Shown here piece after piece: positions 16,255-24,502 of a DNA stretch of 39,308 bases. A program made the position numbers and the translations under genes. How positions within the stretch are numbered: position 1 is the first letter of the stretch; the number at the start of each line of letters is the position of its first letter. The stretch covers positions 1-39,308 of the forward strand of contig NZ_QHJH01000058.1 in the NCBI RefSeq assembly GCF_003947455.1, written 5' to 3'. The notes beneath the pieces were generated by a model. The model was not told where the DNA came from. It worked only from the letters and a program-made list of their open reading frames with translations, and ran no database searches. The DNA is from Streptomyces sp. WAC 04229 (GTDB lineage Bacteria; Actinomycetota; Actinomycetes; Streptomycetales; Streptomycetaceae).

Positions 16255-18588
16255 TCAGGCCACCGCGCTCAACGTGTCCGCCAGGCGTCTGCGGGCCGCC
16301 CGGGCCGACGGTACGGCGGCCAGGGCCGCGGCACCGAGCACGGCCGCCGTTCCGAGGAGCGCCAGGAACGCGGGGGAGGGGGACCGGGCGATCCCCGCGC
16401 CGATGCCGCTGGACGCACCCTGGGCGTCGATCAGCCAGTGCGCCAGCGGCAGCCCGAGGGCGGTGGCGAGGAGCACGGCCGCCAGCGCGGTGTACCCGGT
16501 GGCCGCGACGGTGATGCCGGTGATCTGGCGCGGGGACAGACCGATCGCCTTGAGGGCGAGCAGATCCCGTTCGCTCTCGCGGACGGTACCGCCGATCGCG
16601 GTGAGCAGTTCGATCAGCCCGATCAGGGCGAGCACGGCGATCAGCCCGAGGACGACCCCGCGCAGCGGGGAGAGCCCGTCGGCCGGGTTGGCCGCGGCGT
16701 GCACGTCGAGCCGGCCCGCTCCGGCCTCGGCCAGCCGCCCGGCCACGCCGTCCGGGTCGGCGCCGGGGTCCAGGCGCACCTGGTAGAAGGTCGGGTTCAG
16801 CCGCGGGTCGTTCTCCCTGAGGGCGTCCAGGGACGTGGAGATCACCCGGCCGGCGTTCTCCGGCTCGATGCTGCGGCCCACGATGTGCAGGATCTGCGGC
16901 TGGTCGCCGACGGTCATCCGCACCCAGTCGCCGACCTCCACGTCCAGCAGGTCGAGCAGCCCCTGCCCGGCCACCGCCTCGTCCGGACCCTGCGCGCGGC
17001 GGCCGTCGGCCAGGGCGTACGGGTAGGGGTCCTCGCGGGTGCCGAGTCCGCGCAGCGCGATGGTCGCGGTCTGGCCCGGCACCAGGGCGGCCACCTCGAC
17101 GCCCGGATAGGCGGCGGAGACCTCCGGGTCGCGCTCCAGCAGGGCACGGGTGGAGCGGTCGCCGAGTCCGGCGTCGGCCCGGACGGAGAGGGCGGTCGGC
17201 AGCCCGATCTGCTCCGGCTCGCTGTGGAAGCGGTCGATCGTGGCCCACGCGCTCATCGCCACCACGATCAGCAGCAGTGGCAGGGTGAGGCGGGCGACCG
17301 TGGCGAGTGAGCGGGGTCGCCGGGTGAACGCCTTGTGCCAGCCGAGGACGAGCGCGGGCGGCACCCGGATGTCGAGCGGACCCTCACGCCCCCGCACCCC
17401 GCGCACCCTGAATCCGCGCACCCCCAGGGCGCGGCGGGCCGTGCCCGACAGCCCACCGGCCCGTGCCGCCGCCGGACGGGGCACCGGCACCGGTGGCACC
17501 CGGCCCGCGCGCCAGGCCGCCAGCCCGGTGGTGGCGCCGATGAACAGGACCGCGCCCGCCGGTACGGCGAACAGGGCGACGGTGTGTCCGGGCAGCCCCT
17601 GCCACACGCCGACCGCGTCGCCCAGCCGTCCGGGGACAAGGCTGCCGAGGGCCTGGGTGAGCGCGGCGGCGGCCACCGCCCCGAGCAGGGCGTAGGCGAG
17701 GTGCTGGAGCAGGAAGACCCGGACGACCTGGCCCGGGGTGAAGCCGATCGCCTTCAGCACGGAGATGTCCCGCAGATGCCCCCTGATCCGGGTGCCGATC
17801 GCCCCGTGCACCGCGAACCCCGCCGCGAGCAGCGCGCCCAGCCCGAACAGGCCGAGGACCTGGCCGAGCAGCCGGTTGTCGCCCTGCGCCTCCGCGCGGG
17901 CCTGCTGCCAGGTGGAGACCTGCCCGATCGCCCCGGAGCCCAGCACGGTCACCGCGCGCTGCACGACGTAGTCCGTGTCCGCGGGGTCGGTCAGCCGCAG
18001 CCCGATCACCTGGCCGCCCGGGTCGGTCACCCCGCCCGGCGGCGCCCACACCAGGCCCGGCTGTTCGCCCGGCCGGTAGCGGCGCTCGGGGCTGTCGGCG
18101 ATGCCGAGCACCGTCAGGGTCCGGGGCGTACCCGGCAGGGTGAGGGCGTCCCCGGGCTGGGCCAGCAGCGCGCGGGCCAGGCGGCTCTCCAGGACCACCC
18201 CGTCGGGATCCGACTGGTCGAGCCAGCGCCCCGCGGTGAGCAGCGGCCGCCCCACGCCGGGTTCCCCGGCGGTGCCGCGCAGCTCGACGGAGGCGCGGGT
18301 GCCGCGCACGGCGACGGTCGTGGAGGCGGTGGGGTAGGGGCCGGCGACGGCCCGGACGCCGTCCAGACCGGCCAGCTCGCGGGTGTCGGTGCGGCCGTCG
18401 GTGTGCAGCCAGACGTGGGCGCCGCGGGCCTGCGTGAAGACGCGCTGCCAGGGGTTGGTGGCGTACCCGAACAGGGCCGTGGCCAGCAGCAGCGAGGCGA
18501 CGATGCCCGCGGTGGCGAGGACGAGGAACAGCGCCTCGCCCCGGTGCGCGCGCAGATCGGAGTGGGCCCGGCGCAGGGTGGCTCGCAC
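16255..18588 (-). CDS. ABC exporter permease, two FtsX/MacB-type domains
   Basis: This 777-residue integral membrane protein has the layout of large Streptomyces FtsX-type permeases. There is an N-terminal membrane helix (about 20-43), a long extracytoplasmic domain to about 240, three helices (about 245-360), a central cytoplasmic linker and a helix near 435-455. A second extracytoplasmic domain runs to about 640, and three C-terminal helices complete it. HLRDISVLKAIGF and ERDLLALKAIGLSPRQI are the paired FtsX cytoplasmic motifs. Such proteins usually move lipids, peptides or lipoproteins, or transmit mechanical force, rather than import solutes. The GTG start lies 46 nt after the ATPase gene. 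The operon order is padR, ATPase, permease. The substrate is not predictable. Confidence 0.9.
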   Translation of the reverse strand: MRATLRRAHSDLRAHRGEALFLVLATAGIVASLLLATALFGYATNPWQRVFTQARGAHVWLHTDGRTDTRELAGLDGVRAVAGPYPTASTTVAVRGTRASVELRGTAGEPGVGRPLLTAGRWLDQSDPDGVVLESRLARALLAQPGDALTLPGTPRTLTVLGIADSPERRYRPGEQPGLVWAPPGGVTDPGGQVIGLRLTDPADTDYVVQRAVTVLGSGAIGQVSTWQQARAEAQGDNRLLGQVLGLFGLGALLAAGFAVHGAIGTRIRGHLRDISVLKAIGFTPGQVVRVFLLQHLAYALLGAVAAAALTQALGSLVPGRLGDAVGVWQGLPGHTVALFAVPAGAVLFIGATTGLAAWRAGRVPPVPVPRPAAARAGGLSGTARRALGVRGFRVRGVRGREGPLDIRVPPALVLGWHKAFTRRPRSLATVARLTLPLLLIVVAMSAWATIDRFHSEPEQIGLPTALSVRADAGLGDRSTRALLERDPEVSAAYPGVEVAALVPGQTATIALRGLGTREDPYPYALADGRRAQGPDEAVAGQGLLDLLDVEVGDWVRMTVGDQPQILHIVGRSIEPENAGRVISTSLDALRENDPRLNPTFYQVRLDPGADPDGVAGRLAEAGAGRLDVHAAANPADGLSPLRGVVLGLIAVLALIGLIELLTAIGGTVRESERDLLALKAIGLSPRQITGITVAATGYTALAAVLLATALGLPLAHWLIDAQGASSGIGAGIARSPSPAFLALLGTAAVLGAAALAAVPSARAARRRLADTLSAVA

Positions 18589-18634
18589 TCAGAGCTCCGG
18601 TGCGCGGTGCGCGCGGTGGTCGTAGGCCCGCATG

Positions 18635-19422
<788 letters not shown>

Positions 19423-19426
<4 letters not shown>

Positions 19427-19938
19427 TCCAGCTCCTCCAGCTCTTCCTGACACCGTTCCAGCCAGTCGAGGTCGGCCTGCAGGTGCAGCATCGCGCCCTC
19501 GATGAGGAGGTGGGCGACGCGGTTGTCGCGGTCTTCGGCGGCGGCCAGCTTCGACAGCTGCCGCATCGTGTTCAGATACTGCCGCCGCTGCTTGTTGATG
19601 AGGGCGACCTGGTCGGCGAGCCCCGTCTGCGGAGCCAGGGCGAGCTTCATGAAGAACTCGTCCCGCACCCGCGGCTCGTCCGCCGTCTCCTCGTACCAGG
19701 CCCGCAGCTCGTCGCGCCCGGCGGCGGTGAGGTGGTAGACCTTCTTGTTGGGCCGGCTCGACTGCTCGATGTCCTCGCCCTCGATCAGTCCCGTCTTCTC
19801 GAGACGGCCGAGGGTGACGTAGATCTGGCCGACGTTCGGCTGAGGGTACGCGGAGCCCAGCAGTTGCTCAAGGTCCTGCTTCAGCTCGTAGCCGTGGGCC
19901 GGTCCGCGGGCCAGAAGGGCCAGAAGGTGCAGGCGCAC
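19423..19938 (-). CDS. PadR family transcriptional regulator
   Basis: This 171-residue protein is a PadR-type repressor. A winged helix-turn-helix occupies residues 1-75 (LALLARGPAHGYELKQDL, then NVGQIYVTLGRLEKTGLIEGE and KKVYHLTAAGRDELRAW). A C-terminal helical dimerisation arm follows (about 85-170). PadR proteins commonly control a neighbouring ABC exporter and their own gene, often responding to a small toxic or amphipathic compound. The GTG start has GGAAGG upstream, and the stop overlaps the ATPase gene. A perfect palindrome at 19990-20004 lies in the divergent promoter region and is the obvious candidate operator. Related sites occur before the sugar operon. Confidence 0.93.
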
Positions 19939-19989
19939 TCAGCCGTCCTTCCCTTCTGGTCACATGTGCTCCAGGCCCTAGTATCGCGC

Positions 19990-20004
19990 ATACCTAACAG
20001 GTAT
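19990..20004. promoter_or_regulatory. Palindromic operator between padR and the solute-binding protein gene
   Basis: ATACCT-AAC-AGGTAT is a perfect palindrome with 6-bp arms and a 3-nt centre. It overlaps TATACA (20002-20007), a possible -10 for the rightward gene, and lies 51 nt upstream of the padR start on the other strand. It is the best site for PadR autoregulation and divergent control. Confidence 0.65.
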
Positions 20005-20048
20005 ACATGGCCCCTGACCGGTGTACGAGGGTGTACAGGGAGGAACCT

Positions 20049-21320
20049 ATGCGGTGGATCCACGCCGCCGGTAGGGGCCTTCTCGTCCTGGTGGTGCTCC
20101 TGACCGGCTACGTCGCCTCGGGCGCCCGCGCCGACGTGGGTGCCGGGAGCGGGCGCGGGCCGCTCACGCTGGCCACCGCCGGTGACCTCACCGGCTACCT
20201 CGGCCCGCTGCTGGAGGGCTGGAACCGCGACCATCCCGGCGAGAAGGTCACCCTCGTCGAACTGCCCGACTCCGCCGACGAGACCCGCGCGCAGATGGCC
20301 ACCGACCTGCGCGACGGCGACCGGCACCGCTTCGACGTCCTCAACATCGACGTCAACTGGACCTCCGAGTTCGCCGCCGCGGGCTGGATACGCCCGCTGC
20401 CCCGCGACCGCTTCCCGCTCGGCACCTTCCTGCCGCCGGTCGTCGACACCGCGACCTACGACGGGCGGCTGTACGCCGTCCCGTACGTCACCAACGCCGG
20501 CCTTCTCCTCTACCGCAAGGACGTCCTCGCGGCGGAGGGCGTCCCGCCGCCGCGCACCTGGGCCGAGCTGGAGCGGTACGCCGGGACCCTTGCCCCGAAG
20601 CACGGGCTCGACGGCTACGCGGGGCAGTTCCTGCCCTACGAGGGCCTCACCGTCAACGCGGCCGAGGCCGTGTACTCGGCCGGCGGCAGCATCCTCGGCG
20701 ACGAGGGCGAACGCGTCACCGTGGACTCGGCGGCGGCCCGCGAGGGCATCGGGTTCCTGGCCCGCGGAGTGCGCGAGGGCTGGATACCCACAGACGCGCT
20801 GACCTACAAGGAGGAGGAGTCCAAGCAGGCCTTCCAGGACGGCCGCCTGCTCTTCCTGCGCAACTGGCCCTACGCCTACGTGGGCGCCTCCGCCGAGGAC
20901 TCGAAGATCGCCGGGAAGGTCGGCGCGGTGCCGCTGCCCGGCCCCGACGGGCCCGGAGCGAGTGTCCTGGGCGGCTCCAACCTCGCCGTCGGCACCCACG
21001 CCCGGCACCCTGATACGGCCGCGCGCCTCATCGCGTACCTGACCAGCGAGCGTGTCCAGCGCCAGGTCCTCACGCGCGGCGCGCTGCCGCCCGTACGGGC
21101 CGACCTCTACGAGGACCCCCGGCTCGTCGAGGCGTTCCCGTATCTGCCGACCCTGCGCGAGAGCGTGCTCGCCGCCGCCCCGCGCCCCAAGAGCCCGCGC
21201 TACGACCAGGTCAGCCTGGCCGTGCAGGCGGTCGTGCACGACGCGATGACCGGGCGGCAGACGCCCGAGGCGGCGGTGCGCCGGCTGGCGCGGGAACTGG
21301 CCGCGATCTCCCACCGCTGA
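20049..21320 (+). CDS. Secreted extracellular solute-binding protein (family 1), orphan
   Basis: This 423-residue protein resembles sugar-binding components of ABC importers (TLATAGDLTGYLGPLLEGWNR at the mature N-terminus; DVLNIDVNWTSEFAAAGWI; YAVPYVTNAGLLLYRKDVL; GGSNLAVGTHARHPDTAARL, the last being typical of the family). A signal peptide is present (MRWIHAAGRGLLVLVVLLTG, cleavage near ARAD), but I see no lipobox cysteine. A Gram-positive binding protein without a lipid anchor would diffuse away unless held in another manner. The ATG at 20049 has AGGGAGGA 5 nt upstream. No permease is cotranscribed; the nearest importer, with its own lipoprotein binding protein, begins 190 nt downstream. 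It could act with that importer, have a separate partner, or serve in sensing. Confidence 0.88.
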   Translation: MRWIHAAGRGLLVLVVLLTGYVASGARADVGAGSGRGPLTLATAGDLTGYLGPLLEGWNRDHPGEKVTLVELPDSADETRAQMATDLRDGDRHRFDVLNIDVNWTSEFAAAGWIRPLPRDRFPLGTFLPPVVDTATYDGRLYAVPYVTNAGLLLYRKDVLAAEGVPPPRTWAELERYAGTLAPKHGLDGYAGQFLPYEGLTVNAAEAVYSAGGSILGDEGERVTVDSAAAREGIGFLARGVREGWIPTDALTYKEEESKQAFQDGRLLFLRNWPYAYVGASAEDSKIAGKVGAVPLPGPDGPGASVLGGSNLAVGTHARHPDTAARLIAYLTSERVQRQVLTRGALPPVRADLYEDPRLVEAFPYLPTLRESVLAAAPRPKSPRYDQVSLAVQAVVHDAMTGRQTPEAAVRRLARELAAISHR

Positions 21321-21339
21321 GCTTCGCCGGGCTTCCTAG

Positions 21340-21354
21340 TTACGTGTTAGGTAA
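21340..21354. promoter_or_regulatory. Second operator-like site, upstream of the sugar operon
   Basis: Read on the minus strand this 15-mer matches the palindrome at 19990-20004 at 12 of 15 positions, sharing the core TACCTAACA. It also has its own symmetry (GTTAC 21339-21343 and GTAAC 21351-21355). It lies in the 189-bp gap between the orphan binding protein and the glucosidase gene. Confidence 0.5.
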
Positions 21355-21437
21355 CGCCAGCGTCTCATCTGTGCTCTTCACGTACCGTTAAGTCCTGATA
21401 TTCCCGCCCAACCGGCCAGTAGCTTCTGTTTCTTTCG

Positions 21438-21472
21438 TTGACACCCGCGCGACACCGCTACCTAACATGCAT
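21438..21472 (+). promoter_or_regulatory. Sugar operon promoter with overlapping operator-like site
   Basis: TTGACA at 21438-21443 is a consensus -35 box. The -10 (TAACAT at 21463-21468, spacer 19) lies inside CTACCTAACATGCAT (21458-21472), a 12/15 match to the padR-region palindrome. A protein bound here would block RNA polymerase directly. Confidence 0.55.
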
Positions 21473-21509
21473 GCACAACGGCAGCGGCTCTCGACAGACG
21501 GGTCCATGA

Positions 21510-23132
21510 GTGAACAGGCACCACTGGTGGCGTGACGCGGTGATCTACCAGGTCTACGTCCGCAGCTTTCTCGACAGCACCGGCGACGGGGTCGGCGATC
21601 TCGCCGGGGTCCGGGCCGGACTGCCGTATCTGCGCAAGCTCGGCGTGGACGGGATCTGGCTGAGCCCCTTCTACCCGTCGCCGCAGCACGACCACGGCTA
21701 CGACGTCGCCGACTACCGCGATGTAGACCCGCTCTTCGGCGACCTCGACGAGTTCGACGCGCTGGTCGCCGCGGCCCGGCGCCTCGGCGTCCGGGTGCTG
21801 CTGGACATCGTCCCCAACCACTGCTCCAGCGAGCACCCGTGGTTCCGCGAGGCCCTCGCCGCCGGGCCCGGCAGCCCGGCCCGCGCCCGCTTCCACTTCG
21901 CCGACGGCCGCGGCCCGGACGGCGACCAGCCGCCCAACAACTGGCACGCCATGTTCGGCGGCCCGGCCTGGACCCGCGTGACGGAGCCCGACGGCCGGCC
22001 CGGCCAGTGGTACCTGCACATGTTCACGCCCGAGCAGCCGGACTGGAACTGGCGCACCCCCGAGGTCGCCGCCGAGTTCGACCGGATCCTCCGCTTCTGG
22101 CTGGACCGCGGGGTCGACGGCTTCCGCATCGACGTCGCCGCCGGCCTCTACAAGCACCCCGACCTGCCGGACTCCCCGGACCCGGAGGCCGACGCCCGCA
22201 CCCGCGACTCGGTCAACCCGCTCGCCTGGAACCAGCCCGAGGTGCACGACGTGTGGCGCCAGTGGCGCGCGGTGTGCGAGGAGTACGCCGACCGCGACGG
22301 CCGCGAACGCCTCCTGGTCGGCGAGGTGTCCGTCCCGTCGGCCCGCGAACACGCGCGCTACGTCCGCCCCGACGAACTCCACCAGGCCTTCTTCTTCGAC
22401 CTGCTCGGCGCCCCCTGGGACCCCGACGCGTTCCGCAAGGTCATCTCCGAGGCCATGCAGGACATCGCCGGGACCGGCTCCACGGTCACCTGGGTCCTCA
22501 ACAACCACGACCAGGTCCGCACCGTCACCCGCTACGGCGGCCCCGCCACCGACGGCAGCGGACTCGGCACCGCCCGCGCCCGCGCCGCCGCCCTGCTGAT
22601 GCTGGCGCTGCCCGGGGCCGCGTACATCTACCAGGGCGAGGAACTGGGTCTGCCCGAGGTCGTCGACCTGCCCGACGACGTGCTCACCGACCCGATCTTC
22701 CACCGCACCGGCAGCCGGGCCCGGGTCCGCGACGGCTGCCGGGTGCCGCTGCCCTGGTCGGGACAGGCGTCCCCGTTCGGCTTCACCTCGGGTGACGGGA
22801 GCGCCAAGCCCTGGCTGCCGCAGCCGGAGTACTTCGCCGAGTACGCCACCGACCGCGCCCTCGCCGACACCCGTTCCTTCTGGCACCTCTACCGCGACGG
22901 CCTCCAGCTCCGGGGCGACCTGCCCCAGCTGGGGGAGGGCACCCTGCGCTGGCTGGACTCCCCGCCCGGCGTCCTCGCGTTCGTCCGCGGCGACGGACTG
23001 GTCTGCGCCGTCAACTTCGGCACCGCCCCGACGCCCGCGCCGGTCCCCGGCACCCCGCTGCTGAGCAGCGGCCCCTGCCCGGCCGGCGCGTTGCCCGGCT
23101 CCACCGCCGCCTGGTGGATCGCCGACCTCTGA
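21510..23132 (+). CDS. GH13 alpha-glucosidase / alpha-amylase family enzyme
   Basis: This is a 540-residue cytoplasmic glycoside hydrolase of family 13, expected to release glucose from imported alpha-glucosides. It has no signal peptide. The N-terminus WWRDAVIYQVYVRSFLDSTG is the usual start of oligo-1,6-glucosidase/alpha-glucosidase-type enzymes. The catalytic triad is complete: nucleophile D208 in GFRIDVA, acid/base E272 in VGEVSV, and D334 in NNHDQVR. The C-terminal beta domain is short. The annotated start is GTG at 21510. It has a poor ribosome-binding site, and an ATG four bases earlier (21506) opens a 9-codon frame that overlaps it, so start choice is uncertain by a few residues. It is first in the operon with a binding protein and two permeases. 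Confidence 0.93.
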   Translation: MNRHHWWRDAVIYQVYVRSFLDSTGDGVGDLAGVRAGLPYLRKLGVDGIWLSPFYPSPQHDHGYDVADYRDVDPLFGDLDEFDALVAAARRLGVRVLLDIVPNHCSSEHPWFREALAAGPGSPARARFHFADGRGPDGDQPPNNWHAMFGGPAWTRVTEPDGRPGQWYLHMFTPEQPDWNWRTPEVAAEFDRILRFWLDRGVDGFRIDVAAGLYKHPDLPDSPDPEADARTRDSVNPLAWNQPEVHDVWRQWRAVCEEYADRDGRERLLVGEVSVPSAREHARYVRPDELHQAFFFDLLGAPWDPDAFRKVISEAMQDIAGTGSTVTWVLNNHDQVRTVTRYGGPATDGSGLGTARARAAALLMLALPGAAYIYQGEELGLPEVVDLPDDVLTDPIFHRTGSRARVRDGCRVPLPWSGQASPFGFTSGDGSAKPWLPQPEYFAEYATDRALADTRSFWHLYRDGLQLRGDLPQLGEGTLRWLDSPPGVLAFVRGDGLVCAVNFGTAPTPAPVPGTPLLSSGPCPAGALPGSTAAWWIADL

Positions 23133-23167
23133 CCTCGCTCCGCCCACCCCTCGAAGGGACATCAACG

Positions 23168-24496
23168 ATGATGCGACGACGTTCCACCCTGCTCACCGGC
23201 TGCACCGCCCTCGTACTCGCCCTCGGCGCGACCGCCTGCGGCGGCGGCGGACCCGTCTCGGCCGGCGGCGGGGACAAGGCGCTCAGCGGCCAGTCCGTCA
23301 CGGTCGCCGGTGTCTGGTCCGGCACCGAACAGGAGAACTTCCAGAAGGTGCTGGACGCCTTCACCGAGAAGACCGGCGCCAAGACCTCGTTCGTCTCCAC
23401 CGGCGACAACGTCTCCACCGTCGTCGGCAGCAAGATCGAGGGCGGCAACGCCCCCGACGTCGTGATGGTCCCGCAGGTCGGCGTGGTCCAGCAGTTCGCC
23501 GCGAAGGGCTGGCTGAAGCCGCTGTCCAAGACGGCCCAGCAGTCCGTGGACAGCAACTTCGCCGACGTCTGGAAGTCGTACGGCAGCGTCGACGGCACCC
23601 TCTACGGCCTCTACTTCAAGGCCGCGCACAAGTCGACCGTCTGGTACAGCCCCGACGCCCTCGCCCAGGCCGGGGTCGAGCCGCCGAAGACCTACGACGA
23701 GATGCTGAAGGCCGGGCAGACCGTCTCCGACTCCGGGCTCGCCGCCTTCTCGGTCGCCGGGCAGGACGGGTGGACGCTGACCGACTGGTTCGAGAACGTC
23801 TACCTCTCCCAGGCGGGACCGGAGAAGTACGACGCCCTGGCCGCCCACGAACTGAAGTGGACCGACGCCAGCGTGGTCGAGGCGCTCACCACCCTCGGCA
23901 AGCTCTTCAAGGACGAGCAGCTCGTCCAGGGCGGCCAGAAGGGCGCCCTGAACACCGACTTCCCGGGCTCCGTGGAGAAGGTCTTCGGCCCGAAGCCCGC
24001 GGCCGGCATGGTCTACGAGGGCGACTTCGTCGCCGGGGTGGCCAGGGACCAGTTCGGCAAGGAGATCGGCAAGGACGCCGACTTCTTCCCGTTCCCCGCG
24101 GTCGCCGGCGGTGAGGCGCCGGTGGTCAGCGGCGGTGACGCGGCCGTCGTCCTCAAGGACGGCAAGAACCCCAAGGCCGCAGCGGCGCTCCTGGAGTACC
24201 TCGCGACGCCGGAGGCCGCGGCCGTCTGGGCCGAGGCGGGCGGCTTCCTCTCCCCGAACAAGAAGCTCGACCTCGCCTCCTACGGCGACGACGTCAGCAG
24301 GGCGACCGCCAAGTCCCTGGTGGGCGCCGGGGACTCGGTCCGCTTCGACATGTCCGACCAGGCACCGGCGGCCTTCGGCGGCACCAAGGGCACGGGCGAG
24401 TGGAAGATCCTCCAGGACTTCCTGCGCGACCCGTCCGACCCGAAGGCCACCGCCGCGCAGCTGGAGGCCGCGGCGGCCAAGGCCTACAAGGGCTGA
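23168..24496 (+). CDS. Sugar ABC transporter solute-binding lipoprotein
   Basis: This 442-residue family-1 solute-binding protein captures a sugar, probably an alpha-glucoside given the adjacent glucosidase, for the two permeases that follow. The start is ATG 23168 with GAAGGGA upstream; a second ATG follows immediately. The N-terminus is a lipoprotein signal (MMRRRSTLLTG... to the modified Cys24 in GATAC). Recognisable family stretches include GGNAPDVVMVPQVGVVQQFAAKGWLKPL, here spread over about residues 95-122, and a Trp/Tyr-rich mid region (YGLYFKAAHKSTVWYSPDAL) where sugar rings usually stack. It lies 35 nt after the glucosidase gene and 6 nt before the first permease gene. Confidence 0.95.
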   Translation: MMRRRSTLLTGCTALVLALGATACGGGGPVSAGGGDKALSGQSVTVAGVWSGTEQENFQKVLDAFTEKTGAKTSFVSTGDNVSTVVGSKIEGGNAPDVVMVPQVGVVQQFAAKGWLKPLSKTAQQSVDSNFADVWKSYGSVDGTLYGLYFKAAHKSTVWYSPDALAQAGVEPPKTYDEMLKAGQTVSDSGLAAFSVAGQDGWTLTDWFENVYLSQAGPEKYDALAAHELKWTDASVVEALTTLGKLFKDEQLVQGGQKGALNTDFPGSVEKVFGPKPAAGMVYEGDFVAGVARDQFGKEIGKDADFFPFPAVAGGEAPVVSGGDAAVVLKDGKNPKAAAALLEYLATPEAAAVWAEAGGFLSPNKKLDLASYGDDVSRATAKSLVGAGDSVRFDMSDQAPAAFGGTKGTGEWKILQDFLRDPSDPKATAAQLEAAAAKAYKG

Positions 24497-24502
24497 CCGG
24501 TC

